The notes below the pieces were generated by a model that did not search any database, had not been told where the DNA came from, and was given only the letters and a program-made list of their open reading frames with translations. A program made the translations under genes and the position numbers. Source: Mesonia aestuariivivens (GTDB lineage: Bacteria > Bacteroidota > Bacteroidia > Flavobacteriales > Flavobacteriaceae). From it: a DNA stretch of 64,000 bases. The stretch is from NCBI RefSeq assembly GCF_019311235.1, contig NZ_JAHWDF010000007.1, positions 113,559 through 177,558 on the forward strand, in the 5' to 3' direction. Below are positions 46,616-54,510 of this stretch, in pieces. How positions within the stretch are numbered: the first letter of the stretch is position 1; every line of letters starts with the position of its first letter.

Positions 46616-47164
46616 CTAATTGGCTACAATACTATAAGTAATCGTAGTTCTATAGCTGCCAGAAGGATGATCTTTTATATAAGCCAACCAGCTAGATAGT
46701 TGATAAGAAACATCAAAAAAACGTGATATTTCTCCTTGACCAGATGTAATAATATTCTGCACGTGAGTAGACAAAGAAACAGGTGAAAAATAGATTTCTT
46801 TTTCTTGATAGTTAAAAACAGAAGAACTTCCTAAACTAGGAATAACACTTACAGTATTAACAGGGATAAACGTTTGTTCACCTTCTAATTCAGATGAAGC
46901 CACCACTTGTATCTGATATTCTGAAGTACTGGTTACTTCAATATGATTTTCTTTTTTAATAGCTAAACCATTCATCAACGCAGATAGCGTATTGATGGAT
47001 AAATTGATATTGAACTGAGATTGATTAATTTGTATACTACGTACCTCGCCTAAATGAGCAGAAAATTGCACTTCATTTTTCAAAATACTCTGACCTACAG
47101 AAGTATATGAGAAAAAAAGAATAAAAAATACAAGTACGATGTAATTTAAATATTTCAAATTCAA
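46616..47164 (-). CDS. Pilin-like secreted subunit A2
   Basis: 182 residues from TTG 47164, immediately after an in-frame TAA, so no ATG start is possible upstream. Signal peptide ends at SVGQ. It resembles subunit A1: EVQFSAHLGEVRSIQIN, SSELEGEQ, VSLSTHVQNIITSGQGEISR and the end GSYRTTITYSIVAN (Gly at -14). A weak start codon may keep expression lower than that of B1. No known family was recognised beyond the pilin-like pattern. Confidence 0.68.
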   Translation of the reverse strand: MNLKYLNYIVLVFFILFFSYTSVGQSILKNEVQFSAHLGEVRSIQINQSQFNINLSINTLSALMNGLAIKKENHIEVTSTSEYQIQVVASSELEGEQTFIPVNTVSVIPSLGSSSVFNYQEKEIYFSPVSLSTHVQNIITSGQGEISRFFDVSYQLSSWLAYIKDHPSGSYRTTITYSIVAN

Positions 47165-47265
47165 TTATAAAAAGAGAGTAAATAAGCCTAAGCATTTGTA
47201 AAACCAATTTGGTATTAAAAAATGGTTAGACTTATTTAATAAATTTTAAAAATATGTTTTATAGA

Positions 47266-47817
47266 CTATTGAGGAATGATAGAATAAGTGATAGTCGTGG
47301 TATAAGCACCTTCGGTTAAATTTAAGAAGTTGCTAGCATTCTCTGCTGGTATAGCATAATTTACATTGAAACCTCTATCTAAATCTCCACCATTTGCACT
47401 TACAACATCTTGCGCATTGTTAGAAAGCGGTAAACCTGAAGCTTGACCAGAAAGTGTAGAAAGTGTAGATTGGTTACCTGATTGATCACCATTATCTGTT
47501 AGAGTTAATTGTACATTACTAACATTTAATCCGCTACTTGCTCCACTAGGTGCATTAAACACAGCAGAAGATGCCTGAGCAGTTACTTTATAAGCACTAC
47601 TTGCAATAACCTCTAAGTGATTGGTTTGGTCTCCAGAATCGTTACCATCTGTGAAGTGTGAAGGTAAATTCATATCGATCGCAACTGCAGCTTGGTTTAC
47701 TTCTATAGAATAACTTTTAGCTACATTAACAGTTAAGACCGTTTCTTCTTGGGCAAATGTAGTTCCAAAACTTAACATTACAGCAACTACAGATAATACG
47801 TTTACTAATTTTTTCAT
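47266..47817 (-). CDS. Pilin-like secreted subunit B1, possible major subunit
   Basis: 183 residues from ATG 47817, the only subunit of the four with an ATG start. Signal peptide ends at TTFAQ. It contains AIDMNLPSHFTDGNDSG, NHLEVIASSAYKV, DLDRGFNVNYAIP and the C-terminal strand GAYTTTITYSIIPQ with Gly at -14. It is rich in Ser, Asn and Gly with few charges, like abundant fibre subunits. The strong start suggests it may be the main structural subunit; this is inference. Confidence 0.7.
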   Translation of the reverse strand: MKKLVNVLSVVAVMLSFGTTFAQEETVLTVNVAKSYSIEVNQAAVAIDMNLPSHFTDGNDSGDQTNHLEVIASSAYKVTAQASSAVFNAPSGASSGLNVSNVQLTLTDNGDQSGNQSTLSTLSGQASGLPLSNNAQDVVSANGGDLDRGFNVNYAIPAENASNFLNLTEGAYTTTITYSIIPQ

Positions 47818-47938
47818 GGGATATAAGAGTTCTAATTATGATGCAAATTTAATCATAATGTAGAACAAAGCGTTATATAAAAATTCATTTATATACTACT
47901 TTTTTACAAACCACTCAAAACAAGCGACTTAAAAACTA

Positions 47939-48469
47939 TTAATTAGGTATAATACTATAAGATATGGTGGTTTTATAATTACCTTTAGCTTTTTTTAACA
48001 AATCAACTCCTCCTTTTACAAAATAGTTCATATTAAATGAACGCTCTATATCCCCTTTAGAAGAATTAATAATTGTTTGCTGCTGTGTAGATAATGAAAT
48101 TTTAGAATAATCTATTTGATGATTTGTAGAATTGACCATAGTAGTCCCTGTTGATGGTGTGATTTGTATCATACCAGCAGGTATTTCATCTTGAACTCCC
48201 ATTAATTCTGATGAAGAAGACACATTAACCTGATACTGAGAAGTACTGGTAATTTTAATATGGTCATTCTGCTGAACCCCTTTACCGCTTAAAACATCTT
48301 CTTTAGAATCAAGATGAACTCCTACCTGATTTTGTGATGAATTAATAACGATACTTTGAAAATCTCCTAAATGAACACTAAACTGCACCTCTGCTTTTTG
48401 CTGAGAAAAACCTGTTGCCGTAACTAACAGACCAAACAAAATCATATGAAACACAGTTTTTAAATACAC
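47939..48469 (-). CDS. Pilin-like secreted subunit A1, first gene of the fibre operon
   Basis: 176 residues from GTG 48469 (an ATG at 48445 would remove the charged part of the signal peptide). Signal peptide ends near GFSQ. It shares EVQFSVHLGDFQSIVIN, SSELMGVQ and ISLSTQQQTIINSSKGDIER with A2, ending in GNYKTTISYSIIPN (Gly at -14). A promoter with -33 and -7 elements lies 33-65 bases upstream. It begins the - strand operon of subunits, chaperone, adhesin and usher-like protein. Confidence 0.7.
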   Translation of the reverse strand: MYLKTVFHMILFGLLVTATGFSQQKAEVQFSVHLGDFQSIVINSSQNQVGVHLDSKEDVLSGKGVQQNDHIKITSTSQYQVNVSSSSELMGVQDEIPAGMIQITPSTGTTMVNSTNHQIDYSKISLSTQQQTIINSSKGDIERSFNMNYFVKGGVDLLKKAKGNYKTTISYSIIPN

Positions 48470-48501
48470 TTAATCGAAAAATTTAAACTCTTTATCTGGT
48501 A

Positions 48502-48534
48502 CAAAGATAAAAAATATTATCGATTAAAAACAAA
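48502..48534 (-). promoter_or_regulatory. Promoter of the fibre operon with an internal operator motif
   Basis: On the - strand TTTG (48534-48531), 21 bases, then TATCTTTG (48509-48502) match the Bacteroidota promoter TTTG-N17-23-TAnnTTTG. The spacer contains ATTATCGATTAA at 48516-48527, a motif repeated upstream of the neighbouring AraC gene. Confidence 0.65.
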
Positions 48535-48659
48535 ATCTAAAGATTAAATGTAATTTATTTAAAGCCAAACTATTAAATCGCTAAAAATCAGTGTTTTAAA
48601 AATACAGATTAAATACAAATGAAAAAAATCTAATTTAAGTTTTTGTTAAGATTAAATCC

Positions 48660-49559
48660 CTAATGAAATTTTTCTCTAAAATTCATAGGAGTTAATCCTA
48701 CATTAGAGGTAAACAATTTGATAAAACTATTGTATTGATCGTAACCTAAACGGTAGGTAATCTCTTTTACACTTAAATCTGTAAATTTTAATAGTCGTTT
48801 AGCCTCTACTAAAATACGATCTATAATTATTCGCTTAGGAGAGGGTTTATTGGCTACTGTGCAAGCCGCAGCAAGACTTCGTGAAGAAACGTTTAATTGC
48901 TTAGCATAAAAAGAAACTCCTTTTTCAGCTATATAATAATTTGCCACTAAATTTTGAAATTGCTTAATTAAAGAATGCTCTTTACTATTAGTATATACTA
49001 AAGGTACCGTAAGATTATTTTCAAGTTTTAAATTTAACTCTGCAAATAACAACATACGTTCTACTGTGTTATGTGCAAACTGATAAAGTAACTGATCATA
49101 TTCTTTATAATTAATCCCTTTAAAGAAGCTTAAAAAACCCTTCAAAATTTCTTTGTAAGGTTCTTCTAGGTGTAATTTCACAATTCCGCTATCATTATAA
49201 AATAGACTACTACGTTGTAAAAGATCTATATCAAGTTGATTTCTCGCATAAAAATTCTCCGTAAAATCTATAAGATAAGCATTAAATTTATCAAATTCTT
49301 TCAATTGAAAAACTTGATTTTTCCCAATAAACAGAAAATCATCTTTACTTAGCGTCACAGCTTCTAAATCTAAATCTAAAGACACCGTGCCACTAGAAAC
49401 CCAAATCATTCTATAAAATGAAGCACGGTAAACACGATGTGTTAAATGGGTAGTATTCTCATACTTCAAACTACTAAGACGAATTCCATACGGATTTAAA
49501 TCCATATCAAATTCTATATCATATATGAAGTCATCCTGGGGCTTAATTAAATAACTCAT
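48660..49559 (-). CDS. AraC family transcriptional regulator
   Basis: 299 residues. The N-terminal ~150 residues look like a cupin-type sensor (VSSGTVSLDLDLEAV, DDFLFIGKNQVFQL). Two helix-turn-helix motifs are in the last 95 residues (GVSFYAKQLNVSSRSLAAAC; LSVKEITYRLGYDQYNSFIKLF; GLTPMNFREKF). It stands directly upstream of the pilin-like operon on the same strand. ATCGAT-centred palindromes occur on both sides of its own promoter and in the operon promoter, so it is the likely regulator of the locus. Confidence 0.88.
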   Translation of the reverse strand: MSYLIKPQDDFIYDIEFDMDLNPYGIRLSSLKYENTTHLTHRVYRASFYRMIWVSSGTVSLDLDLEAVTLSKDDFLFIGKNQVFQLKEFDKFNAYLIDFTENFYARNQLDIDLLQRSSLFYNDSGIVKLHLEEPYKEILKGFLSFFKGINYKEYDQLLYQFAHNTVERMLLFAELNLKLENNLTVPLVYTNSKEHSLIKQFQNLVANYYIAEKGVSFYAKQLNVSSRSLAAACTVANKPSPKRIIIDRILVEAKRLLKFTDLSVKEITYRLGYDQYNSFIKLFTSNVGLTPMNFREKFH

Positions 49560-49601
49560 GCGCTAATCGTACTATATTACTACTCACTAAAAACGAATAT
49601 C

Positions 49602-49615
49602 CATTATCGATAATG
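49602..49615. promoter_or_regulatory. Palindromic operator-like site upstream of the AraC gene
   Basis: CATTATCGATAATG is a perfect 14-bp palindrome between a possible -7 element (CAAATATA at 49641-49648, i.e. TATATTTG on the - strand) and the regulator start. Confidence 0.5.
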
Positions 49616-49702
49616 ATAAACAGACAGTCGTTTAACAACGCAAATATACGACAAACAGCACTTATACTACTAATAATACGGTTAAAACAAACTTAAAGTC
49701 AA

Positions 49703-49714
49703 TAATCGATAAAA
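49703..49714. promoter_or_regulatory. Second ATCGAT operator-like site upstream of the AraC gene
   Basis: TAATCGATAAAA shares the ATCGAT core and flanks with the sites at 49602 and 48516. It lies upstream of the likely AraC promoter, in the region divergent to the ABC-F gene. Confidence 0.4.
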
Positions 49715-49820
49715 TTTTAACTTAAATATTCATAAAAAAACAACCAATTATAAAAGAAGAAAATAGTTGCGATTAATGAGTTTCTTGATGAATTTATTTT
49801 TACTTTGCAAGAAAAATATC

Positions 49821-51689
49821 TTGAATTACGTTTCAGTAGAACACATTGCCAAAGCATTCGGAGAACGCGTGCTTTTCTCAGATCTTTCTTTCGGTATTAA
49901 TGAAGGACAAAAAATTGGTTTAATTGCAAAAAACGGAACCGGAAAAACTTCGCTTCTCAATATTTTAGCCTTAGAAGACATCCCAGACAGCGGACAAGTT
50001 AGCTACAGAAACAGTTTAAAAACGGCTTTTTTAGCCCAAGACCCAAAGTTAGACCCTAATTTAACGGTAGAAGAAACTATTTTTGCTTCAGAGAATGAGA
50101 CACTTCGCGTTATCGCTCAATATGAAAAAGCCTTAAAGAATCCACACGATACTGAAAGTTATCAAAAAGCTTTTGATATGATGGATGCCAAACAAGCTTG
50201 GGATTTTGAGACCCAATACAAACAAATTCTTTCTAAGTTAAAATTAGAACAGCTTGACCAAAAAGTAAGTTTACTTTCTGGTGGCCAAAAACGTAGGTTA
50301 GCCCTAGCAAATACCTTATTAGACAAACCAGATCTTCTTATTTTAGATGAACCTACCAACCATTTAGATTTAGAAATGATTGAGTGGTTAGAAGAATTCT
50401 TTAAAAAAGAAAACTTCACCTTATTTATGGTGACACACGACCGCTATTTTTTAGAGCGAGTTTGTAATGAAATTATAGAATTAGATGAAGGTAATCTCTA
50501 TAGCTACAAAGGCAATTACAGTTATTACCTTGAAAAGAGAGATGCCCGTATAGAGAATGAAAAAACTAATACTGAAAAAGCCAAACAGCTTTATAAAAAA
50601 GAATTAGATTGGATGCGTCGCCAACCTAAAGCAAGAACCACCAAATCTAAATCTAGAATAGAAGATTTCTCTGAGATTAAAGATCGAGCTTCCAAACGTA
50701 GAAACGAGCAAGAAGTTCAGTTAGAAATTAATATGGAACGCTTAGGGAATAAAATTGTAGAATTGCATAAGATTTCTAAAGCTTATGACGATAAACTACT
50801 ATTTGACAAGTTCGACTATAACTTTCAACCTGGGGAGCGTTTGGGTATTATTGGTAAAAACGGAACTGGTAAATCTACCTTCCTCAACACCTTAATAGGA
50901 AGTCAAAAACCTGATCACGGAAAAATTGTGATTGGCGAAACTATCAAATTTGGCTATTACACTCAAAAAGGAATTGAGGTGAAGCCCAATCAAAAGGTAA
51001 TTGATGTGATTAGAGAGTTTGGCGATTATATTCCGCTAAAAAAAGGACGTCAAATTTCTGCTCAACAATTACTAGAGAAGTTTTTATTCAGCAGAAAAAA
51101 ACAATACGATTTTGTTGAAAAATTAAGTGGTGGTGAACGTAAAAGACTTTACCTATGTACGGTTTTAATTCAAAATCCCAACTTTTTAATTCTTGATGAG
51201 CCCACCAACGATTTAGACATAGTCACGTTAAATGTATTAGAGAATTTCTTATTAGACTTTCCTGGTTGTTTAATTGTAGTTTCTCACGATCGTTACTTTA
51301 TGGATAAAATTGTAGATCACCTTTTTGTTTTTAGAGGAGAAGGAATTATAGAAGATTTTCCTGGCAATTATTCTGATTTTAGAGCTTATGATGAAAGTGC
51401 TCCTAAAGAAGTAAAACAAGAGCAAAAAGAAACAGCTAAGCAAAAAAACGATTGGAAAACTTCTAATGAAGAAAAAAAGCTTAGCTACAACGAGCAAAAG
51501 GAATATAAAAAAATAGAACGAGAAATTTCTAGGTTAGAAAAAGAAAAAGAAAAGCTACAAAAAGACTTTTTAACAGAACTCTCTGAAGATGAGATTAAGA
51601 ATAAATCTATAGAACTTCAACGCATAGAAAGTAATATTGAAAGAAAAACAGAACGCTGGTTTGACCTTCTAGCGAAAATGGAACAATAA
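49821..51689 (+). CDS. ABC-F family ATPase (Uup-like)
   Basis: About 622 residues if it starts at TTG 49821 (MNYVSVEHIAKAFGERVLF), where similarity begins; ATG 49788 or 49776 are alternatives. It has two ATPase domains and no membrane helices. Domain 1 has AKNGTGKTSLLN and LLSGGQKRRLALA; domain 2 has GKNGTGKSTFLN and LSGGERKRLYLC; both have DEPTNxLD. The C-terminal coiled coil (about 560-622) is typical of Uup. ABC-F proteins act on the ribosome. Confidence 0.88.
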   Translation: MNYVSVEHIAKAFGERVLFSDLSFGINEGQKIGLIAKNGTGKTSLLNILALEDIPDSGQVSYRNSLKTAFLAQDPKLDPNLTVEETIFASENETLRVIAQYEKALKNPHDTESYQKAFDMMDAKQAWDFETQYKQILSKLKLEQLDQKVSLLSGGQKRRLALANTLLDKPDLLILDEPTNHLDLEMIEWLEEFFKKENFTLFMVTHDRYFLERVCNEIIELDEGNLYSYKGNYSYYLEKRDARIENEKTNTEKAKQLYKKELDWMRRQPKARTTKSKSRIEDFSEIKDRASKRRNEQEVQLEINMERLGNKIVELHKISKAYDDKLLFDKFDYNFQPGERLGIIGKNGTGKSTFLNTLIGSQKPDHGKIVIGETIKFGYYTQKGIEVKPNQKVIDVIREFGDYIPLKKGRQISAQQLLEKFLFSRKKQYDFVEKLSGGERKRLYLCTVLIQNPNFLILDEPTNDLDIVTLNVLENFLLDFPGCLIVVSHDRYFMDKIVDHLFVFRGEGIIEDFPGNYSDFRAYDESAPKEVKQEQKETAKQKNDWKTSNEEKKLSYNEQKEYKKIEREISRLEKEKEKLQKDFLTELSEDEIKNKSIELQRIESNIERKTERWFDLLAKMEQ

Positions 51690-51702
51690 TAAAACAGCTG
51701 TT

Positions 51703-51737
51703 AAGACACCCTGTATTATTTTCAGGGTTGTTTTATA
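51703..51737 (+). terminator. Probable terminator of the ABC-F gene
   Basis: ACACCCTG / CAGGGTTGT stem with one bulge, followed by TTTTAT. Confidence 0.55.
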
Positions 51738-51782
51738 GTTTCTAATTCATTCTAAATTATTTAATCATTCTCTTTTATAAAA

Positions 51783-52532
51783 ATGTGGTTTCAATTTAAA
51801 TCATACTTCAAATTTTTAGCTAGCGCTAGCAATCAGCACGGCGTACACTCTCCTTTTGTATATAATTTAGTTACTCAATGTTTTTATGACACTAAAGATA
51901 AACCTGAATATTTTAATATAACAACTTATCGAACTCGTCTATTTAAAACTGAAGGTGAAGTTACTTTAAAAGAAGATGATCAAATTAGAAAAGTAAAAAT
52001 TTCAACCTTAGCTAAGAAAAACAAGTTTTCTAATAAAAAAAGCAAGCTTCTATTTAGACTTTCTGAATACTTATCGGTACAATCTGTGCTCGAATTTGGC
52101 TCTTCGCTTCATTTAGTTACCGCTAGTTTAGCTGCAAATTTAAAAACAGTCATTCAAGTGATTGAAGATGATCATGAAGCTAATCGTATCTCTTTTCAAC
52201 TTTTAAAAGAAGCTAATTTCGAGAATTTACCAGATACTATCAGCAAACTTTCTGAGTTACCAACTCCCCATCAACAGCAAGTAGATTTAGTTTACGTGAA
52301 CAAACTCTGTTCTAAAAATGATTTCAATACCTATTTCTCTACGCTATTAAAACTAAAACACAATGACAGTGTTTTTGTCTTTAATAATATCTATCATTCT
52401 AAAGAGAACTTGAGCATGTGGGAAGAAATTAAAAATCACCCCGAAGTTAGAGTAACGATAGATACTTTTTTATTAGGCTTGGTTTTTTTTAGAACTGAAC
52501 AAGCCAAAGAACATTTTAAAATTAGACTTTAA
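51783..52532 (+). CDS. Class I SAM-dependent methyltransferase-like protein
   Basis: 249 residues. The N terminus ASNQHGVHSPFVYNLV is typical of a Bacteroidota group annotated as O-methyltransferase-like. The SAM loop region VLEFGSSLHLVTASLAA replaces the usual GxGxG with GSSLH, so activity is uncertain. A DLVYVNK segment takes the motif II place. The start is ATG 51783. Substrate unknown; followed 17 bases later by a small membrane protein gene. Confidence 0.65.
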   Translation: MWFQFKSYFKFLASASNQHGVHSPFVYNLVTQCFYDTKDKPEYFNITTYRTRLFKTEGEVTLKEDDQIRKVKISTLAKKNKFSNKKSKLLFRLSEYLSVQSVLEFGSSLHLVTASLAANLKTVIQVIEDDHEANRISFQLLKEANFENLPDTISKLSELPTPHQQQVDLVYVNKLCSKNDFNTYFSTLLKLKHNDSVFVFNNIYHSKENLSMWEEIKNHPEVRVTIDTFLLGLVFFRTEQAKEHFKIRL

Positions 52533-52549
52533 ATAGAAAAAGCGGACTT

Positions 52550-52723
52550 ATGAACCTCAATAATTTTTCACCACTAACTCAAATTCTACTTGTTTCGGCA
52601 GTATTAGTGTTTTTATTCGTATTGGTGATCGCAAACAATAAACGTAATAAATCTAAACGTAACCAAAGAAATACATCAAGTTTTAAACAACGTTTGGAAG
52701 ACAGAAAAAAGGAGCGAAAGTAG
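52550..52723 (+). CDS. Small single-pass membrane protein (57 residues)
   Basis: ATG 52550 to TAG 52721-52723. One hydrophobic helix (ILLVSAVLVFLFVLVIA) is followed by a strongly basic tail rich in Lys, Arg and Asn ending RLEDRKKERK. It starts 17 bases after the methyltransferase-like gene on the same strand, so co-expression is likely. The codon pattern and the helix-plus-basic-tail design support a real gene; function unknown. Confidence 0.6.
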   Translation: MNLNNFSPLTQILLVSAVLVFLFVLVIANNKRNKSKRNQRNTSSFKQRLEDRKKERK

Positions 52724-53269
52724 TTTCATCTACTTTCAAAATCATGCATACCTCCCTATTATTTAATAAAAAATTGCCCATAAAACGAGTCACATTATAA
52801 AAAAGGAGAACAATTACCTCCAGAAACCTATTTGATGTGCTCAAAATAAATACCCATATTGCTAGAACGGTAGATTTTCTGTAAACGCGCTATGAGAGGT
52901 ATACTCATAGCGTATATATAATATAAAAAGTATAATTCCAATTTGAGTGCACTATAAAGTGCTGTGCAATGGTCTAGTTATGCGAGCACACTGGACTCAC
53001 ACTGCTCACAATAGGACGTTGCTATGGAGCAGCTATTTGTTGATGATGAATTATGAATGGAACGTAATGAACTTTGCTCAACTCAAATCTCTAGTTTCTA
53101 GTTTCTAAATTTACTTCTCTTCTTTTTTACTCATTCATTTTACTATTGAAATTACTAGATTAGGTTAGACACTAAGTTGAGAGAATTTGCTTTAATTCAT
53201 TTAATTTGAACAATATGAAAACAGTGCGGGTTTGCTGATCCATTGCGATTTTTTTGCCGGAGTTTTCTT
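52724..53269. other. Non-coding stretch with one strong hairpin
   Basis: No open frame of note. A perfect 9-bp hairpin (CGCTATGAG 52888-52896 with CTCATAGCG 52904-52912) lacks a T run and is followed by TA repeats. The rest has no recognisable signal. Confidence 0.5.
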
Positions 53270-53551
53270 GATTTTCTTGGATAACCTCCAAACATTGCAA
53301 ATCATTGTCCGAAGTGCTAATCTAAACGAGTACAAACTAAAAAAAAGGATTCAAAACCATTTATGGGATTACTGTATTTAAATTTCATTTAGAAAAGCGT
53401 CTTGAAATGTCTAATACCTTAATCGAAAGTACCCAACTTCCTTTAAAATCTATCTCCTTTCAATTTGGTTTTAAAGACTACTCCCATTTTTTAAAATCAT
53501 TCAAAAAGAAATATGGAAAATCCCCTAAAAAGTTCAGAAATAGTAATAATT
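53270..53551 (+). pseudogene. Remnant of an AraC family regulator (C-terminal HTH part)
   Basis: Frame 1 reads TLQIIVRSANLNEYKLKK up to an A run at 53338-53346. After a one-base shift it continues GFKTIYGITVFKFHLEKRL, then LPLKSISFQFGFKDYSHFLK and KKKYGKSPKKFR before TAA 53549-53551. This is a full AraC HTH domain in two frames, without the N-terminal sensor part. It lies 110 bases upstream of the MauE-like gene, the position an AraC regulator would have for that locus. Confidence 0.75.
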
Positions 53552-53661
53552 AAATTTAGTGTTTTATAGGGTTAAATAAGAATAAATCCCTTATAGACAG
53601 TTTTTTATCCCTTAAAAACATTTTTGCTTCCTTAACTTTAACCTCATTAAAAGAAAGGGTT

Positions 53662-54084
53662 ATGGAAACCAAAGCGTACATCTTAAAAATTTCTCCGGTT
53701 ATAGTAGGCATATTATTTCTCTATACCGGTTTAAGGAAATTATGGGAAGGCGATCTTTTTTACCATACCTTACTGAATTCAATCAATATCAAAAACCAGC
53801 TTATTATTGAAGGATTAAGTTTGGGGATTCCTATTGTAGAAATAATCACCTCTTTAACTCTTTTGTTTTATCCTAAGAAAAATATTGGTCTGTATATCTC
53901 TTTGATAGTATTGATAGTCTATAGCGGATATTTGATCAACCTCTTATTTTTTCAAGAAGAAATCCCCTGTACGTGTAGGACTATTCTACCGCTACTGGGT
54001 TGGTATGGTCACTTATACTTTACACTAAGCTTATTTTTATTTCTAATAGGTTTATTACAGTTACGAGGTTTAAAAATAAAATAA
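53662..54084 (+). CDS. MauE/DoxX family redox-associated membrane protein
   Basis: 140 residues, four membrane helices. The motif IPCTCRTILPLLGW with a CxC pair near helix 4 matches MauE/DoxX redox proteins, which handle disulfides in exported proteins. Followed 91 bases later by the DUF6520 peptide gene, whose mature part contains two cysteines. Likely co-expressed, and possibly needed for disulfide formation in that peptide (inference). Confidence 0.8.
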   Translation: METKAYILKISPVIVGILFLYTGLRKLWEGDLFYHTLLNSINIKNQLIIEGLSLGIPIVEIITSLTLLFYPKKNIGLYISLIVLIVYSGYLINLLFFQEEIPCTCRTILPLLGWYGHLYFTLSLFLFLIGLLQLRGLKIK

Positions 54085-54089
54085 CACTA

Positions 54090-54116
54090 CCTGTTTTGTT
54101 GCGCGACAAAACCAGG
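54090..54116 (+). other. Hairpin between the MauE-like and DUF6520 genes
   Basis: CCTGTTTTGT with ACAAAACCAGG, one bulged base, loop TGCGCG. It is followed by AGGAGG but no nearby start codon and no T run, so an RNA stability or attenuation element is more likely than a terminator. Confidence 0.35.
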
Positions 54117-54175
54117 AGGAAGCTGAACACCTGTATAAAATAGTAGGCATATTATTCATTTAAAATTTAAATATT

Positions 54176-54445
54176 ATGAAAAGTAAATTTTTAATTCCGT
54201 TGTTAGCGGTAATTTTTACAACCGCGATGTCCTTTACTACAGCTAGAACTGTAGTAAATCCGGATTTTGATTTTATCTCTACCGATGCCGGAGTAGTTCG
54301 TATTTCTGAAATGCAGTGCGGAGCAGGAACACTAAATTGTAGCGTTCAATTAGAGCCTAATGGAACAGAATATCAAGTTTTTGATGATGAAGACTTAACT
54401 GTGGCCAAAAATACGAATAACCCTAATCCTATTGAGTTATTCTAA
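54176..54445 (+). CDS. DUF6520 family small secreted protein
   Basis: 89 residues. A signal peptide (FLIPLLAVIFTTAMSFTTA) is followed by a mature part of about 65 residues with CGAGTLNCSVQ (two Cys, six apart) and an acidic middle. I recognise the DUF6520 pattern, a short-peptide family of Bacteroidota of unknown function, often beside MauE-type genes. A strong bidirectional terminator follows and separates it from the convergent M16 peptidase. Confidence 0.78.
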   Translation: MKSKFLIPLLAVIFTTAMSFTTARTVVNPDFDFISTDAGVVRISEMQCGAGTLNCSVQLEPNGTEYQVFDDEDLTVAKNTNNPNPIELF

Positions 54446-54460
54446 TTATTTCATAATCTA

Positions 54461-54500
54461 AAAAGGAGCACTGGAGATTTTCTCCAGTGCTTTTATTATT
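54461..54500. terminator. Bidirectional terminator between DUF6520 and M16 peptidase genes
   Basis: Perfect 11-bp stem AGCACTGGAGA / TCTCCAGTGCT with A and T tails. Confidence 0.88.
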
Positions 54501-54510
54501 TACTATTGTT

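Noticed and set aside
49602..49615. Fur box
   Set aside because: The palindrome is centred on ATCGAT and lacks the GATAAT repeat pattern; its recurrence in the fibre promoter favours a local regulator.
52888..52912. Transcription terminator
   Set aside because: The stem is perfect but no T run follows, and no gene ends nearby.
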